DNA from: Eubacteriales bacterium
GTDB lineage: Bacteria > Bacillota > Clostridia > Oscillospirales > Oscillospiraceae
Length of the DNA: 64,000 bases
Direction: 5' to 3'
NCBI GenBank assembly: GCA_030536515.1
Contig: JAUNPV010000009.1
Coordinates: forward strand, 1 to 64,000
The position numbers and the translations under genes are program-made. Shown in pieces: positions 1 through 8,216 of the stretch; positions within the stretch are counted from its first letter, which is position 1; each line of letters starts with the position of its first letter. The notes under the pieces were generated by a model that was not told the origin of the DNA, ran no database searches, and worked only from the letters and a program-made list of their open reading frames with translations.

Positions 1-198
1 GGGGGAAGGTGCCCCAGTTCGCAAACTGGGGCGGATGAGGAATGCGGGCAGTAACTTAATGTGCGGTACAGGCACGTGCTTGCAAAACGCTAAACGATAC
101 CCGCCAGCAGGCCCGAACCGATTCAACAGTTAAGGTTATCGCCCGCATTCCTCATCCGTCACGGCTTGCGCCGTGCCACCTTCCCCCCGGGGGAAGGT
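1..198. repeat. Family-B palindromic element, left edge cut by window
   Basis: An imperfect inverted repeat about 200 bases long. The outer box is a CTTCCCC/GGGGAAGG hairpin. A perfect stem, GCCCCAG paired with CTGGGGC at 11-32, follows, then a GGATGAGG box. The middle is unique, and the same boxes return inverted near 150-198 with a different stem (ACGGC/GCCGT). The same layout recurs at 2161, 15274, 20519, 25330, 27037, 45866, 49535 and 58760. No gene is seen in bases 1-378. Confidence 0.85.
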
Positions 199-230
199 AG
201 TGGGGGTGCGGGGGAAGGCTTTTGGGTGCC

Positions 231-356
231 CTGTAGGGGCAGGTTATTAACCCGCCCGTCGGCCCCCGGCGAGGGGGCCGCTTCCCGGTGCTGCGGCTTG
301 CGCCGCCTGATTTGCCCGGGCAAATCAGCGGGAGGGATAATATCCCTCCCCTACGG
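231..356. repeat. Family-D hairpin cluster downstream of pyrB
   Basis: Tandem hairpins bounded by inverted GTAGGGG and CCCCTAC ends. They include a CGGCCCCC/GGGGGCCG stem near 250-275, a perfect 20-base palindrome around CCCGGG at 308-327, and a GGGAGGGATA/TATCCCTCCC stem at about 331-351. It lies just past the stop of pyrB on its transcript, so it could aid 3'-end formation, but there is no clear U-tract. Related clusters occur near 24005 and 45626. Confidence 0.7.
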
Positions 357-378
357 GTGCGGGGGAGGGCATTTTGGA

Positions 379-1461
379 TTATCCTCTTTTTTCGCAGTAG
401 ATGCAGCGGTGGATGTCGGCGGCTTTGTCGGTGCAGCGGAAGAGTTGGGGGAGCTCCTGCTCTACCTGGGAGATGCACTTGGGGTTGCGGCAGACGCGGT
501 CGGTTTCCAGGTCCGTCATGTCGATGGACTCGTGGACGGGGTTCTGCTGGGCTTCCTCCAGGAGCTTGAGAATCAGGGCCATGCGCATGAACTTGCCGTT
601 GAGGGCTTGGCGGAAGTAGGCGGCCCGGGGGTCACTGTCCACCTTGACGCTGATTTCGTTGACCCGGGGCAGGGGGTGCAGGACGCACATCTTCTCCTTG
701 GCCAGGGCCATTTTCTGGGTGTCCAGGACGTAGCTGTCCTTCAGGCGCTCGTACTCCCAGTGGTCGGCGAACCGCTCCCGCTGGATGCGGGTCATGTACA
801 GAATGTCCAGCTGGGGCATGGCCTCCTCCAGGGAGGTAAGTTCCGTGTAGGGAATGTTCAGCTTTTCCAGCACATTGAACCGGACGGAGCCGGGGATGCG
901 CAGCTCGGCGGGGGAGATGAGCACGAATTTGATGCCCTCGTAGCGGCTCATGGCCTCGATGAGGGAGTGGACGGTGCGGCCGTATTTCAGGTCGCCGCAC
1001 AGGCCGATGGTCAGGTTGTCCAGACGGCCCATTTCACGGGAAATGGTCAGCAGGTCCGCCAGGGTCTGGGTGGGGTGGTAGTGGCCGCCGTCACCGGCGT
1101 TGATGACGGGGATGGAGGCAGCCTGGGCGGCTACGTAGGGAGCGCCCTCCCGGGGGTGGCGCATGGCGATGATGTCGGCGTAGCAGGAAACCACCTTGGC
1201 GGTGTCGGCCACGCTCTCGCCCTTGGAGGCGGAGGAGGAGGCGGCCTCGCTGAAGCCCAGCACCGAGCCGCCCAGCTCCAGCATGGCGGCCTCGAAGCTC
1301 AGCCGGGTCCGGGTGGAGGGCTCAAAGAACAGGGTGGCCAGCTTCTTGTGGGCGCAGCGGTCCCAGTAGCTTTCGGGGTGGGCGATGATGTCCTTGGCGG
1401 TGGCGATGAGCTCGTCCAGCTCCCCGGTGCTCAAATCCAGAATACTGATGATGCTTCTCAT
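379..1461 (-). CDS. pyrB: Aspartate carbamoyltransferase catalytic chain fused to a PyrI-like zinc domain
   Basis: Joins carbamoyl phosphate and L-aspartate to give N-carbamoyl-aspartate, the committed step of pyrimidine synthesis, in the cytoplasm. The 360-residue protein has the carbamoyl-phosphate motif STRTR at residues 49-53 and HPTQTLAD near 128. Catalytic chains usually end near residue 310. Here about 50 residues are added, with Cys324, Cys329, Cys353 and Cys356 spaced CX4C-X23-CX2C, exactly as in the zinc domain of the regulatory chain PyrI. The nucleotide-binding half of PyrI is absent. The start codon directly abuts the pyrE stop (TAAATG), so the two are translationally coupled. 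It is the last gene of the pyr operon. Family assignment is firm; the role of the zinc tail is inferred. Confidence 0.96.
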   Translation of the reverse strand: MRSIISILDLSTGELDELIATAKDIIAHPESYWDRCAHKKLATLFFEPSTRTRLSFEAAMLELGGSVLGFSEAASSSASKGESVADTAKVVSCYADIIAMRHPREGAPYVAAQAASIPVINAGDGGHYHPTQTLADLLTISREMGRLDNLTIGLCGDLKYGRTVHSLIEAMSRYEGIKFVLISPAELRIPGSVRFNVLEKLNIPYTELTSLEEAMPQLDILYMTRIQRERFADHWEYERLKDSYVLDTQKMALAKEKMCVLHPLPRVNEISVKVDSDPRAAYFRQALNGKFMRMALILKLLEEAQQNPVHESIDMTDLETDRVCRNPKCISQVEQELPQLFRCTDKAADIHRCIYCEKRG

Positions 1462-2115
1462 TTACTTCGCTCCGTTCACGGCCAGGTAGGCTTTGATCCG
1501 GGCCACGTTTTCGGCGTTGGCCGGGTCCTCCTCCAGGTATTCGATGATGTCGTACACGTCCACCACAGAGTAGACCGGGAAGCCGAACTGCTCCTCGATT
1601 TCGGCCATGGCGCCCTTTTCGCCCTTGCCCTTTTCCTTCCGGTCCACCATGACGAAGGTGGCGGCCACCTTCACGCCCTCCAGCTGGCTCAAAATGGCCA
1701 TGCTCTCCCGGATGGCGGTTCCGGCGGTGATGACATCTTCCACGATGACCACCTCTTCCCCGGCCTGGGGCACGTAGCCCACGAACACGCCGCCCTCGCC
1801 GTGGTCCTTGGCCTCCTTGCGGTTGAAGAAGAAGGGAACGTCCAGGCCGTCTTTGGAAAGGGCCACAGCGGCGGAGACAGCAATGGAGATGCCCTTGTAG
1901 GCGGGGCCGTAGAGCACGGCGGCCTTGCGGCCCAGCTTTTCAAAGTAGGCCCGGGCGTAGAACTCGCCCAATTTCGCAATTTCGCCGCCGGTTTTAATCA
2001 TGCCGGCGTTGATGAAGTAGGGGATTTTCCGGCCGGACTTGGCGGTAAAGTCCCCAAATTTCAGCACCCCAGCCCCCTGGAGGAACTGAATAAACTCTCT
2101 TTTGTAGCTTTCCAT
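1462..2115 (-). CDS. pyrE: Orotate phosphoribosyltransferase
   Basis: Transfers the phosphoribosyl group of PRPP to orotate, making orotidine 5'-phosphate. The protein is 217 residues, normal for the family, with the PRPP-binding motif VIVEDVITAGTA at about residues 123-134 and a lysine-rich stretch (FFFNRKEAKDHGEGG) just before it that corresponds to the flexible catalytic loop. The ATG is preceded by AAGGAG at good spacing. It is separated from pyrF upstream by about 210 bases holding a family-B repeat, and abuts pyrB downstream. PyrF and PyrE supply successive steps, so their common transcript fits the pathway. Confidence 0.96.
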   Translation of the reverse strand: MESYKREFIQFLQGAGVLKFGDFTAKSGRKIPYFINAGMIKTGGEIAKLGEFYARAYFEKLGRKAAVLYGPAYKGISIAVSAAVALSKDGLDVPFFFNRKEAKDHGEGGVFVGYVPQAGEEVVIVEDVITAGTAIRESMAILSQLEGVKVAATFVMVDRKEKGKGEKGAMAEIEEQFGFPVYSVVDVYDIIEYLEEDPANAENVARIKAYLAVNGAK

Positions 2116-2160
2116 GTTGGTTCTCCTTTATTTAGTGTAAAATGGAATAGGGCATCATTG

Positions 2161-2318
2161 CTTCCCCCGGGGGGAAGCTGTCACCAGTGCGCACACTGGT
2201 GACTGATGAGGGATGGCGAAATGTTGGAAATCGTATGCAGTATCGTTGAATTTTACAAGATTTCACTGCACGCCATCCCTCATCCGCCCCTTCGGGGCAC
2301 CTTCCCCCCGGGGGAAGG
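2161..2318. repeat. Family-B palindromic element between pyrF and pyrE
   Basis: Begins and ends with CTTCCCCC/GGGGGAAG hairpins. Inside are a perfect GTCACCAGTG/CACTGGTGAC stem on the left, a TGATGAGGGATGGCG box, a unique middle, the inverted box CGCCATCCCTCATCC, and a CCCC-TTCG-GGGG stem on the right. It interrupts an otherwise compact operon and would be transcribed as part of the pyr mRNA. Confidence 0.85.
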
Positions 2319-2325
2319 AATTATC

Positions 2326-3024
2326 TCAATCTACGAACTCCGCCACGCAGCGCTCGTAGGCGGCTACGGGGTCGGGGGCGGCGGTGATGGGGCGGCCCAC
2401 CACGATGTAGTCAGAGCCGATGGCCTTGGCGGCGGCGGGGGTCATGACCCGCTTCTGGTCGCCGATGTCCCCGTCGGCAAAGCGAACGCCGGGGGTGATG
2501 GTGAGAAAGCTGGCTCCGCAGCGCTCATGGACCTTTCCGGCCTCCAGGGGGGAGCAGACCACGCCGTCCAGGCCTGCGTTTCTAGCGGTCTCGGCGTAGT
2601 GCATGACCACCTGGTCGATAGGCTCGTGAATCAGCAGGTCCCGCTCCATGGACTCCTGGTCGGTGGAGGTCAGCTGGGTCACGGCAATCAGCAGGGGCCG
2701 GGTGCCGTCGGGCCGGGTCAGACCCTCAATGGCGGCGCGCATCATGGCGGTGGTTCCGGCGGCGTGGAGGTTGGTGATGTCCACGTCCAGGTTCCGCAGA
2801 ACGCTCATGGCCTTCTTCACGGTGTTGGGAATGTCGTGGAGCTTCAGGTCCAGGAAAATCTTGTGGCCCCGGGCCTTAATCTGGCGGACGATGCTGGGGC
2901 CCTCGGCGTAGTACAGCTCCATGCCGATTTTCACGAAGGGCTTTTTGCCGGTGAACTTGTCCAGAAATGCGAAGGTGGCCTCGGCAGATGCGAAGTCACA
3001 GGCTACGATAACGTCTTTACCCAT
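2326..3024 (-). CDS. pyrF: Orotidine 5'-phosphate decarboxylase
   Basis: Decarboxylates OMP to UMP, the last step of de novo synthesis. The 232-residue protein is the short bacterial form. The active-site signature DLKLHDIPNT lies at residues 59-68, with the Lys and Asp tetrad visible, and the phosphate-gripping end YIVVGRPIT is near the C-terminus. Its ATG shares one base with the TAA stop of pyrD (TAATG), so translation is probably coupled to pyrD. Downstream is a repeat-filled gap before pyrE. Confidence 0.96.
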   Translation of the reverse strand: MGKDVIVACDFASAEATFAFLDKFTGKKPFVKIGMELYYAEGPSIVRQIKARGHKIFLDLKLHDIPNTVKKAMSVLRNLDVDITNLHAAGTTAMMRAAIEGLTRPDGTRPLLIAVTQLTSTDQESMERDLLIHEPIDQVVMHYAETARNAGLDGVVCSPLEAGKVHERCGASFLTITPGVRFADGDIGDQKRVMTPAAAKAIGSDYIVVGRPITAAPDPVAAYERCVAEFVD

Positions 3025-3935
3025 TAGATTGCGCCTCCTATAATGTCAGTTAATTTTTCAATGCGGTATTTTTCCATCACACGGGGCAGGTCCCGGATGA
3101 TGTCCCGGCAGGCGAAGGGGTTAACCAGGTTGGCGGCCCCCACCTCCACGGCGGTGGCACCGGCCATCATCATTTCCAGCACATCCTCCGCAGAGGAAAC
3201 GCCGCCCATGCCGATGACGGGGATTTTCACGGCGCTGGCCACCTGGTAAACCATCCGCAGGGCCACCGGGAAAATGGCAGGGCCGGAGAAGCCGCCCATT
3301 TTGTTGGCGATGATGGGCTTGCGGGTGTTTAAGTTAATGCGCATACCCAGCATGGTGTTGATGAGGCTGATGCCGTCGGCTCCGGCCTCCTCGCAGGCCT
3401 TGGCGATGGAGACAATGTCGGTGACATTGGGGGACAGCTTGATAATCACAGGCTTGGTGGTGACGGCCTTGACCGCCCGGGTCACCTCCGCCGCAGCCTC
3501 CGGCTGGGTGCCGAAGCTCATGCCGCCGCCGTGGACGTTGGGGCAGGAGACATTGACCTCCAGCCAGCCCACCTGTTCTTCTTTGTCCAGGCGCTGGCAG
3601 GTGTAGGCGTAGTCCGCAACGGAAAAGCCGGACACATTGGCCATAACCGGCTTGTGGAAGCATTTTTTAAGCTCGGGCAGCTCGCTCCCAATCACCTGCT
3701 CCACGCCGGGATTTTGCAGGCCCACGGCGTTAATCATGCCGCCGGTGCACTCGGCAATCCGGGGGGTGGGGTTGCCGAACCGGGGCTCCCGGGTGGTGCC
3801 CTTGAAGGAGAAGGTGCCAAGCTCGTTGATGTCATACAGCTCGGCGTACTCGTAGCCGTAGCCGAAGGTGCCGGAGGCGGGAATTACGGGGTTATCCAGC
3901 TCAATGCCGCACAGATTCACGTTCAGCTTTCCCAC
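3024..3935 (-). CDS. pyrD: Dihydroorotate dehydrogenase, class 1B catalytic subunit
   Basis: Oxidises dihydroorotate to orotate using FMN and passes electrons to PyrK, which reduces NAD+. The 303-residue protein carries the class 1 signature NVSCPNVHGGG with the catalytic Cys131; class 2 enzymes have Ser here. The N-terminal SGTFGYG and C-terminal GMGGVSS segments contact FMN in this family. The start codon lies inside the last codons of pyrK (13-base overlap) and the stop overlaps the pyrF start. The adjoining pyrK makes the NAD-linked PyrDB type almost certain. Confidence 0.96.
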   Translation of the reverse strand: MGKLNVNLCGIELDNPVIPASGTFGYGYEYAELYDINELGTFSFKGTTREPRFGNPTPRIAECTGGMINAVGLQNPGVEQVIGSELPELKKCFHKPVMANVSGFSVADYAYTCQRLDKEEQVGWLEVNVSCPNVHGGGMSFGTQPEAAAEVTRAVKAVTTKPVIIKLSPNVTDIVSIAKACEEAGADGISLINTMLGMRINLNTRKPIIANKMGGFSGPAIFPVALRMVYQVASAVKIPVIGMGGVSSAEDVLEMMMAGATAVEVGAANLVNPFACRDIIRDLPRVMEKYRIEKLTDIIGGAI

Positions 3936-4657
3936 AGAATCTCCTCCTTTCGCATGACGGGGCCTTCCTTGCAGATGCGCTTGTAGCCGGTGATGGTCTT
4001 GCAGGAGCAGCCCATGCAGGCGCCGAAGCCGCAGCCCATCCGCTTTTCAAAGCTCATCTGGCCGGAGGTGGCGGTGGCCCGGTAGACGGCCTTCAGCATG
4101 GGCTCGGGACCGCAGGTGTAGAAATAGGTGTAGTGCTCGGGCAGAGCGTCGGTGACGAAGCCCTTTTTGCCGTAGCTGCCGTCCACGGTGGTCACCGTCA
4201 CGTCGCAGCCCAGGGCGCGGAACTCATCCTCATAAAAGACCTCGTCTTTGGTGTTGAAGCCCAGCACCACGGACACGGTTTTCCCCTGGGCCAGCAGCTT
4301 TCGCGCCAGGTTGTACAGGGGGGGCACCCCCACGCCGCCGCCCAGCAGCACCGGGTGGCTGCCGGAGAGAGCCAAATCGTAGCCGTTGCCAAGGCCGGTG
4401 AGCAGGTCCAGCTTCCCGCCGGGGGCCATGGCGGCCATGGCGGCGGTGCCCTTGCCCACCACCTTGTAGAGGATGGTGAGGGACTTGTCGCTGTAATCGC
4501 AGACGGAGATGGGCCGCCGCAGGAACAGCCCCTCAATCAGAATATTCACAAACTGCCCGGGGGCGGTGACGGCGGAGGTATCCCCGGAGAGGACCATTTT
4601 GTAAACGCTGCCCGTTAAGGCGGTGTTGGAGAGAATTTCAAAAATACCTTGCTTCAT
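3923..4657 (-). CDS. pyrK: Dihydroorotate dehydrogenase electron-transfer subunit
   Basis: FAD and [2Fe-2S] partner of PyrD(B) that passes electrons to NAD+. The protein is 244 residues. An FAD-binding motif (RRPISVCDY) lies near residue 50, a nucleotide-binding glycine run (LLGGGVGVPP) near 105, and a C-terminal cysteine cluster within GCGFGACMGCSCK binds the iron-sulfur centre. The frame is open further upstream, but that part is translated repeat DNA. The ATG at 4657 follows GGGAG and begins the conserved MKQGIFEIL, so it is taken as the start. It overlaps pyrD by 13 bases. Confidence 0.95.
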   Translation of the reverse strand: MKQGIFEILSNTALTGSVYKMVLSGDTSAVTAPGQFVNILIEGLFLRRPISVCDYSDKSLTILYKVVGKGTAAMAAMAPGGKLDLLTGLGNGYDLALSGSHPVLLGGGVGVPPLYNLARKLLAQGKTVSVVLGFNTKDEVFYEDEFRALGCDVTVTTVDGSYGKKGFVTDALPEHYTYFYTCGPEPMLKAVYRATATSGQMSFEKRMGCGFGACMGCSCKTITGYKRICKEGPVMRKEEILWES

Positions 4658-4693
4658 GGAATCTCCCTTCTGGAAAGAATTTATGTATTCGTA

Positions 4694-4837
4694 TGTCATT
4701 GCGAGCCAGCGCGCACGCTGGCGTGGCAATCCGCATCCCCTCTGGTTGGCCGAGGCCAACCAGTTCCATTTTCCAAAGGAAAATGGAAGAGAACGGATTG
4801 CCACAGCCAGTGTTGCGACACTGGCTTCGCAATGACA
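4694..4837. repeat. Family-A palindromic element between carB and pyrK
   Basis: Outer boxes TGTCATTGCGA and TCGCAATGACA, inner boxes GGCAATCCG and CGGATTGCC. Four separate perfect or near-perfect hairpins fill the rest: GCCAGCG/CGCTGGC, CTGGTTGGCC/GGCCAACCAG, TTCCATTTTCC/GGAAAATGGAA and AGCCAGTGT/ACACTGGCT. Other copies of the family use different stem sequences at the same places. It lies within the pyr transcript. Confidence 0.87.
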
Positions 4838-4848
4838 GTGTTTAAGAC

Positions 4849-7800
4849 TTACGCATCAATGGTGGAGATAGTCAGGGTGGTCTCCTCAAGCACGTCCAGC
4901 AGGACCTTGATGGTGTCCAGGGCCGTGAACAGGGTCACGTTGTGCTCGGTGGCAATCTGGCGAATCTGGATGCCGTCCGACTCGCTGGAGCCGGGGTCCT
5001 TGGTGTTGATGACGTAGGCGATGTGGCCCTGGCGCAGGGCGTTGGGAATCTCGTCGCTGCCGTCGCTGATTTTGCCCAGGGCGTGGGTGCGGATGCCGTT
5101 GCGCTTTAAGAACATGGCGGTGCCGATGGTGGCCTCGATGTTGAAGCCCAGCTGGTAGAACCGGCGGATGAGGGGCAGGGCCTCCTCCTTGTCCTTGTCG
5201 GCAATGGTGGCAAAGACGGTGCCGTAGTTTTGCAGCTTCATGCCGGAGGCCTGGAGGGCCTTATAGAGGGCTCTGGTCATGGTTTTGTCGTAGCCGATGG
5301 CCTCGCCGGTGGACTTCATCTCCGGGGACAGGTAGGCATCCAGGCCCCGAATCTTGTTGAAGGAGAACACGGGGGCCTTGACGTACCAGCGCTTTTTCTC
5401 CTCGGGGTAGATGTCAAACAGGCCCTGCTCCTTCAGGCTCTTGCCCAGAATCACCTCGGTGGCGATGTCGGCGAGGGAGTAGCCCGTGGCCTTAGACAGG
5501 AAGGGAACCGTCCGGGAGGACCGGGGGTTGACCTCGATGATGAACACATTGTCGTGCTCGTCCACAATGAACTGGATGTTGAACAGGCCCACAATGCCGA
5601 TGCCCAGGCCCAGCTTCTTGGCGTACTGCAAAATGATGCCCTTGACCTTGTTGGAGATGGAGAAGGAGGGGTAGACGGAGATGGAGTCACCGGAGTGAAC
5701 GCCGGTGCGCTCCACCAGCTCCATGATGCCGGGGACGAACACGTCCCGGCCGTCGCAGATGGCATCAATCTCCACCTCCCGGCCCTGGATATACTTGTCC
5801 ACCAGCACAGGCTTGTCCTCGTCGATTTCCACGGCGGTGCGCAGGTAGTGGCGCAGCTGCTTTTCGTTGGCCACAATCTGCATGGCCCGGCCGCCCAGCA
5901 CGAAGCTGGGACGCACCAGCACCGGATAGCCGATGTGGGAGGCGGCGGCGATGCCGTCCTCGATTTTGGTGACGGCCTTGCCCTGGGGCTGGGGGATGTT
6001 CAGCCCCTGCAGGAGCTTTTCGAAGGCATCCCGGTTTTCCGCCCGGTCGATGGCGGCGCAGTCGGTGCCGATGATTTTCACGCCCCGGTCCGTCAGAGGC
6101 TGGGCCAGGTTGATGGCGGTCTGGCCGCCCAGGGAGGCAATGACACCGTCGGGCTTCTCAAACTCGATGATGTTCATCACATCCTCGGGGGTCAGAGGCT
6201 CGAAGTACAGCTTGTCGGCGGTGGTGTAGTCGGTGGAGACGGTTTCGGGGTTGTTGTTGATGATGATGGCCTCGTAGCCGGCCTTGCGGATGGTCATAAC
6301 GGCGTGGACGGTGGAGTAGTCGAATTCCACGCCCTGGCCAATGCGGATGGGGCCTGCGCCCAGCACCACGATTTTCTTTTTGTCCGTGAGCCGGGAGGCG
6401 TTCGAGCCTGAGTAGGAGGAGTAGAAGTAGGGGATATAGGCCCCGGTGTGGCAGGTGTCCACCATTTTGAACACGGGGAACAGATTGTGCTCCTTGCGCA
6501 GGTTGTAAACCTCAATCTCCTTGACACCCCAGAGCTTAGCGATGAACTTGTCGCTGAAGCCCATGGACTTGGCGGCCTTCAGGGTGTCCAGGTCCCGGGA
6601 GGCGGCCACCTTGCGCTCCATCTCCACAATGTTGCGGACGGCCTCCAGGAAGTAGGCGGTAATCTGGGTGATTTCGTGGAGCTTCTCCACGGAGATATCC
6701 CGGCGCAGCAGCTCGGCCACGGCGAAGATGTTGTCGTCCCGGAACTGCCCGATGTAGGTCAGCAGGTCCTCGGTGGTCATTTTGTCGAACTTGGGCAGGT
6801 GGAAGTGGCAGGCGCCGATTTCCAGGGACCGGACGGATTTTAAGAGGCACTCCTCCAGGTTGGAGCCGATGCCCATGACCTCGCCGGTGGCCTTCATCTG
6901 GGTGCCCAGGGTGTTGGTGGCGGAGGCGAACTTGTCGAAGGGGAACCGGGGCAGCTTGGCGATGACATAGTCCAGGGAGGGCTCAAAGGCGGCGTTGGTG
7001 TTGGCAATCTGGATGTCCTCCAGAGCCATGCCCACGGCGATTTTGGCGGTGACCCGGGCGATGGGGTAGCCGGAGGCCTTGGAGGCCAGGGCGGAGGACC
7101 GGGAGACACGGGGGTTGACCTCGATGAGGTAGTATTCGGAGGTCTCCGGGTTCAGGGCGAACTGGACGTTGCAGCCGCCCTCGATTTTCAGCTCCCGAAT
7201 CAGCTTGAGGGCGGAGTCGTTGAGCATTTTTTCATCGTGCTTGCTCAGGGTCATAATGGGGGCCACCACCAGGCTGTCGCCGGTGTGAACGCCCACGGGG
7301 TCGATATTCTCCATGCCGCAGATGGTGATGGCGTGGTCGTTAGAGTCCCGCATGACCTCGAACTCAATTTCCTTGTAGCCCTTGACGGACTTCTCCACCA
7401 GCACCTGGTGGACCGGGGAGAGCTTGAAGGCGTTGAGGCCCACCTCCACCAGCTCCTCCTCGCTGTAGGCGAAGCCGCCGCCGGTGCCGCCCAGGGTGAA
7501 GGCGGGGCGCAGGACCACGGGGTAGCCGATTTCCAGGGCGGCCTGCTTGGCCTCCTCGATGGAGTAGGTGATGGCGGAGGGGATGACAGGCTCGCCGATG
7601 GACTGGCACAGCTCCTTGAACAGCTCCCGGTCCTCGGCCCGCTCGATGGACTGGCTGGAGGTGCCCAGCAGCTTGACCCGGCACTCGTTGAGAATGCCCT
7701 TCTTTTCCAGCTGCATGGCCAGGTTCAGGCCGGTCTGGCCGCCGATGCCGGGGACAATGGCATCGGGCCGCTCATAGCGGATGATTTTTGCCACGTATTC

Positions 7801-8013
7801 CAGAGTCAGAGGCTCCATGTAGACCTTGTCAGCGATGACGGTGTCGGTCATGATGGTGGCGGGGTTGGAGTTGCACAGCACCACCTCGTAGCCCTCCTCC
7901 TTCAGAGCAAGGCAGGCCTGGGTGCCTGCATAGTCGAACTCGGCAGCCTGTCCAATGACAATGGGGCCGGAGCCGATGATGAGAATTTTCTTGATGTCCG
8001 TTCTTTTTGCCAT
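4849..8013 (-). CDS. carB: Carbamoyl-phosphate synthase large subunit
   Basis: Makes carbamoyl phosphate from bicarbonate, ammonia (delivered by the CarA glutaminase subunit) and two ATP. At 1054 residues it is full length. Two homologous ATP-grasp halves are visible: the first opens with IGSGPIVIGQAAEFDY and carries FTLGGTGGG, the second opens with LGAGPIRIGQGVEFDY near residue 550 and carries FVLGGRAM. The C-terminal 120 residues match the allosteric MGS-like domain. The ATG at 8013 follows GGAGG; an upstream in-frame extension comes from leader DNA and is rejected. carA is not next to it nor elsewhere in the window, so the small subunit must be encoded elsewhere. Confidence 0.96.
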   Translation of the reverse strand: MAKRTDIKKILIIGSGPIVIGQAAEFDYAGTQACLALKEEGYEVVLCNSNPATIMTDTVIADKVYMEPLTLEYVAKIIRYERPDAIVPGIGGQTGLNLAMQLEKKGILNECRVKLLGTSSQSIERAEDRELFKELCQSIGEPVIPSAITYSIEEAKQAALEIGYPVVLRPAFTLGGTGGGFAYSEEELVEVGLNAFKLSPVHQVLVEKSVKGYKEIEFEVMRDSNDHAITICGMENIDPVGVHTGDSLVVAPIMTLSKHDEKMLNDSALKLIRELKIEGGCNVQFALNPETSEYYLIEVNPRVSRSSALASKASGYPIARVTAKIAVGMALEDIQIANTNAAFEPSLDYVIAKLPRFPFDKFASATNTLGTQMKATGEVMGIGSNLEECLLKSVRSLEIGACHFHLPKFDKMTTEDLLTYIGQFRDDNIFAVAELLRRDISVEKLHEITQITAYFLEAVRNIVEMERKVAASRDLDTLKAAKSMGFSDKFIAKLWGVKEIEVYNLRKEHNLFPVFKMVDTCHTGAYIPYFYSSYSGSNASRLTDKKKIVVLGAGPIRIGQGVEFDYSTVHAVMTIRKAGYEAIIINNNPETVSTDYTTADKLYFEPLTPEDVMNIIEFEKPDGVIASLGGQTAINLAQPLTDRGVKIIGTDCAAIDRAENRDAFEKLLQGLNIPQPQGKAVTKIEDGIAAASHIGYPVLVRPSFVLGGRAMQIVANEKQLRHYLRTAVEIDEDKPVLVDKYIQGREVEIDAICDGRDVFVPGIMELVERTGVHSGDSISVYPSFSISNKVKGIILQYAKKLGLGIGIVGLFNIQFIVDEHDNVFIIEVNPRSSRTVPFLSKATGYSLADIATEVILGKSLKEQGLFDIYPEEKKRWYVKAPVFSFNKIRGLDAYLSPEMKSTGEAIGYDKTMTRALYKALQASGMKLQNYGTVFATIADKDKEEALPLIRRFYQLGFNIEATIGTAMFLKRNGIRTHALGKISDGSDEIPNALRQGHIAYVINTKDPGSSESDGIQIRQIATEHNVTLFTALDTIKVLLDVLEETTLTISTIDA

Positions 8014-8073
8014 ATTTTTTTCCTCCTGGTGTTTGCTTCTATTATAAAGGTTGATGGATTTACGATACTTCCA

Positions 8074-8206
8074 TGTCATTGCGAAACCAGTGCCTCAGCA
8101 CTGGTTGTGGCAATCCGTTTCTTTGTGGCGCAGAGCGCCACGCAATGCTTTGCATTGCAGGGGATGCGGATTGCCACACCATCCTGCGGGATGGTTCGCA
8201 ATGACA
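8074..8206. repeat. Family-A palindromic element between pyrC and carB
   Basis: Same outer and inner boxes as the 4694 copy. Its hairpins are different: ACCAGTGC/GCACTGGT, GTGGCGC/GCGCCAC, GCAATGC/GCATTGC and CCATCC/GGGATGG. Each is self-complementary although the sequences differ from the other copies. It lies in the 203-base gap upstream of carB. Confidence 0.87.
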
Positions 8207-8216
8207 TACGGGAGAT

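Noticed and set aside
166..2202. A 678-codon open frame on the plus strand opposite pyrB and pyrE
   Set aside because: It is a shadow of GC-rich genes on the other strand; the translation is low-complexity in Gly, Val and His, has no ribosome site and matches no family.
2199..2225. CTGATGAG followed by GCGAAAT, like a hammerhead ribozyme core
   Set aside because: The GAAA element is missing from other family-B copies, which read GGCGTGC or GGCGACAC there, and helices I and III cannot be drawn. The match is by chance.
4658..4804. N-terminal extension of pyrK through repeat DNA
   Set aside because: The added residues translate a family-A element, and the ATG at 4657 has a proper ribosome site and starts the conserved domain.
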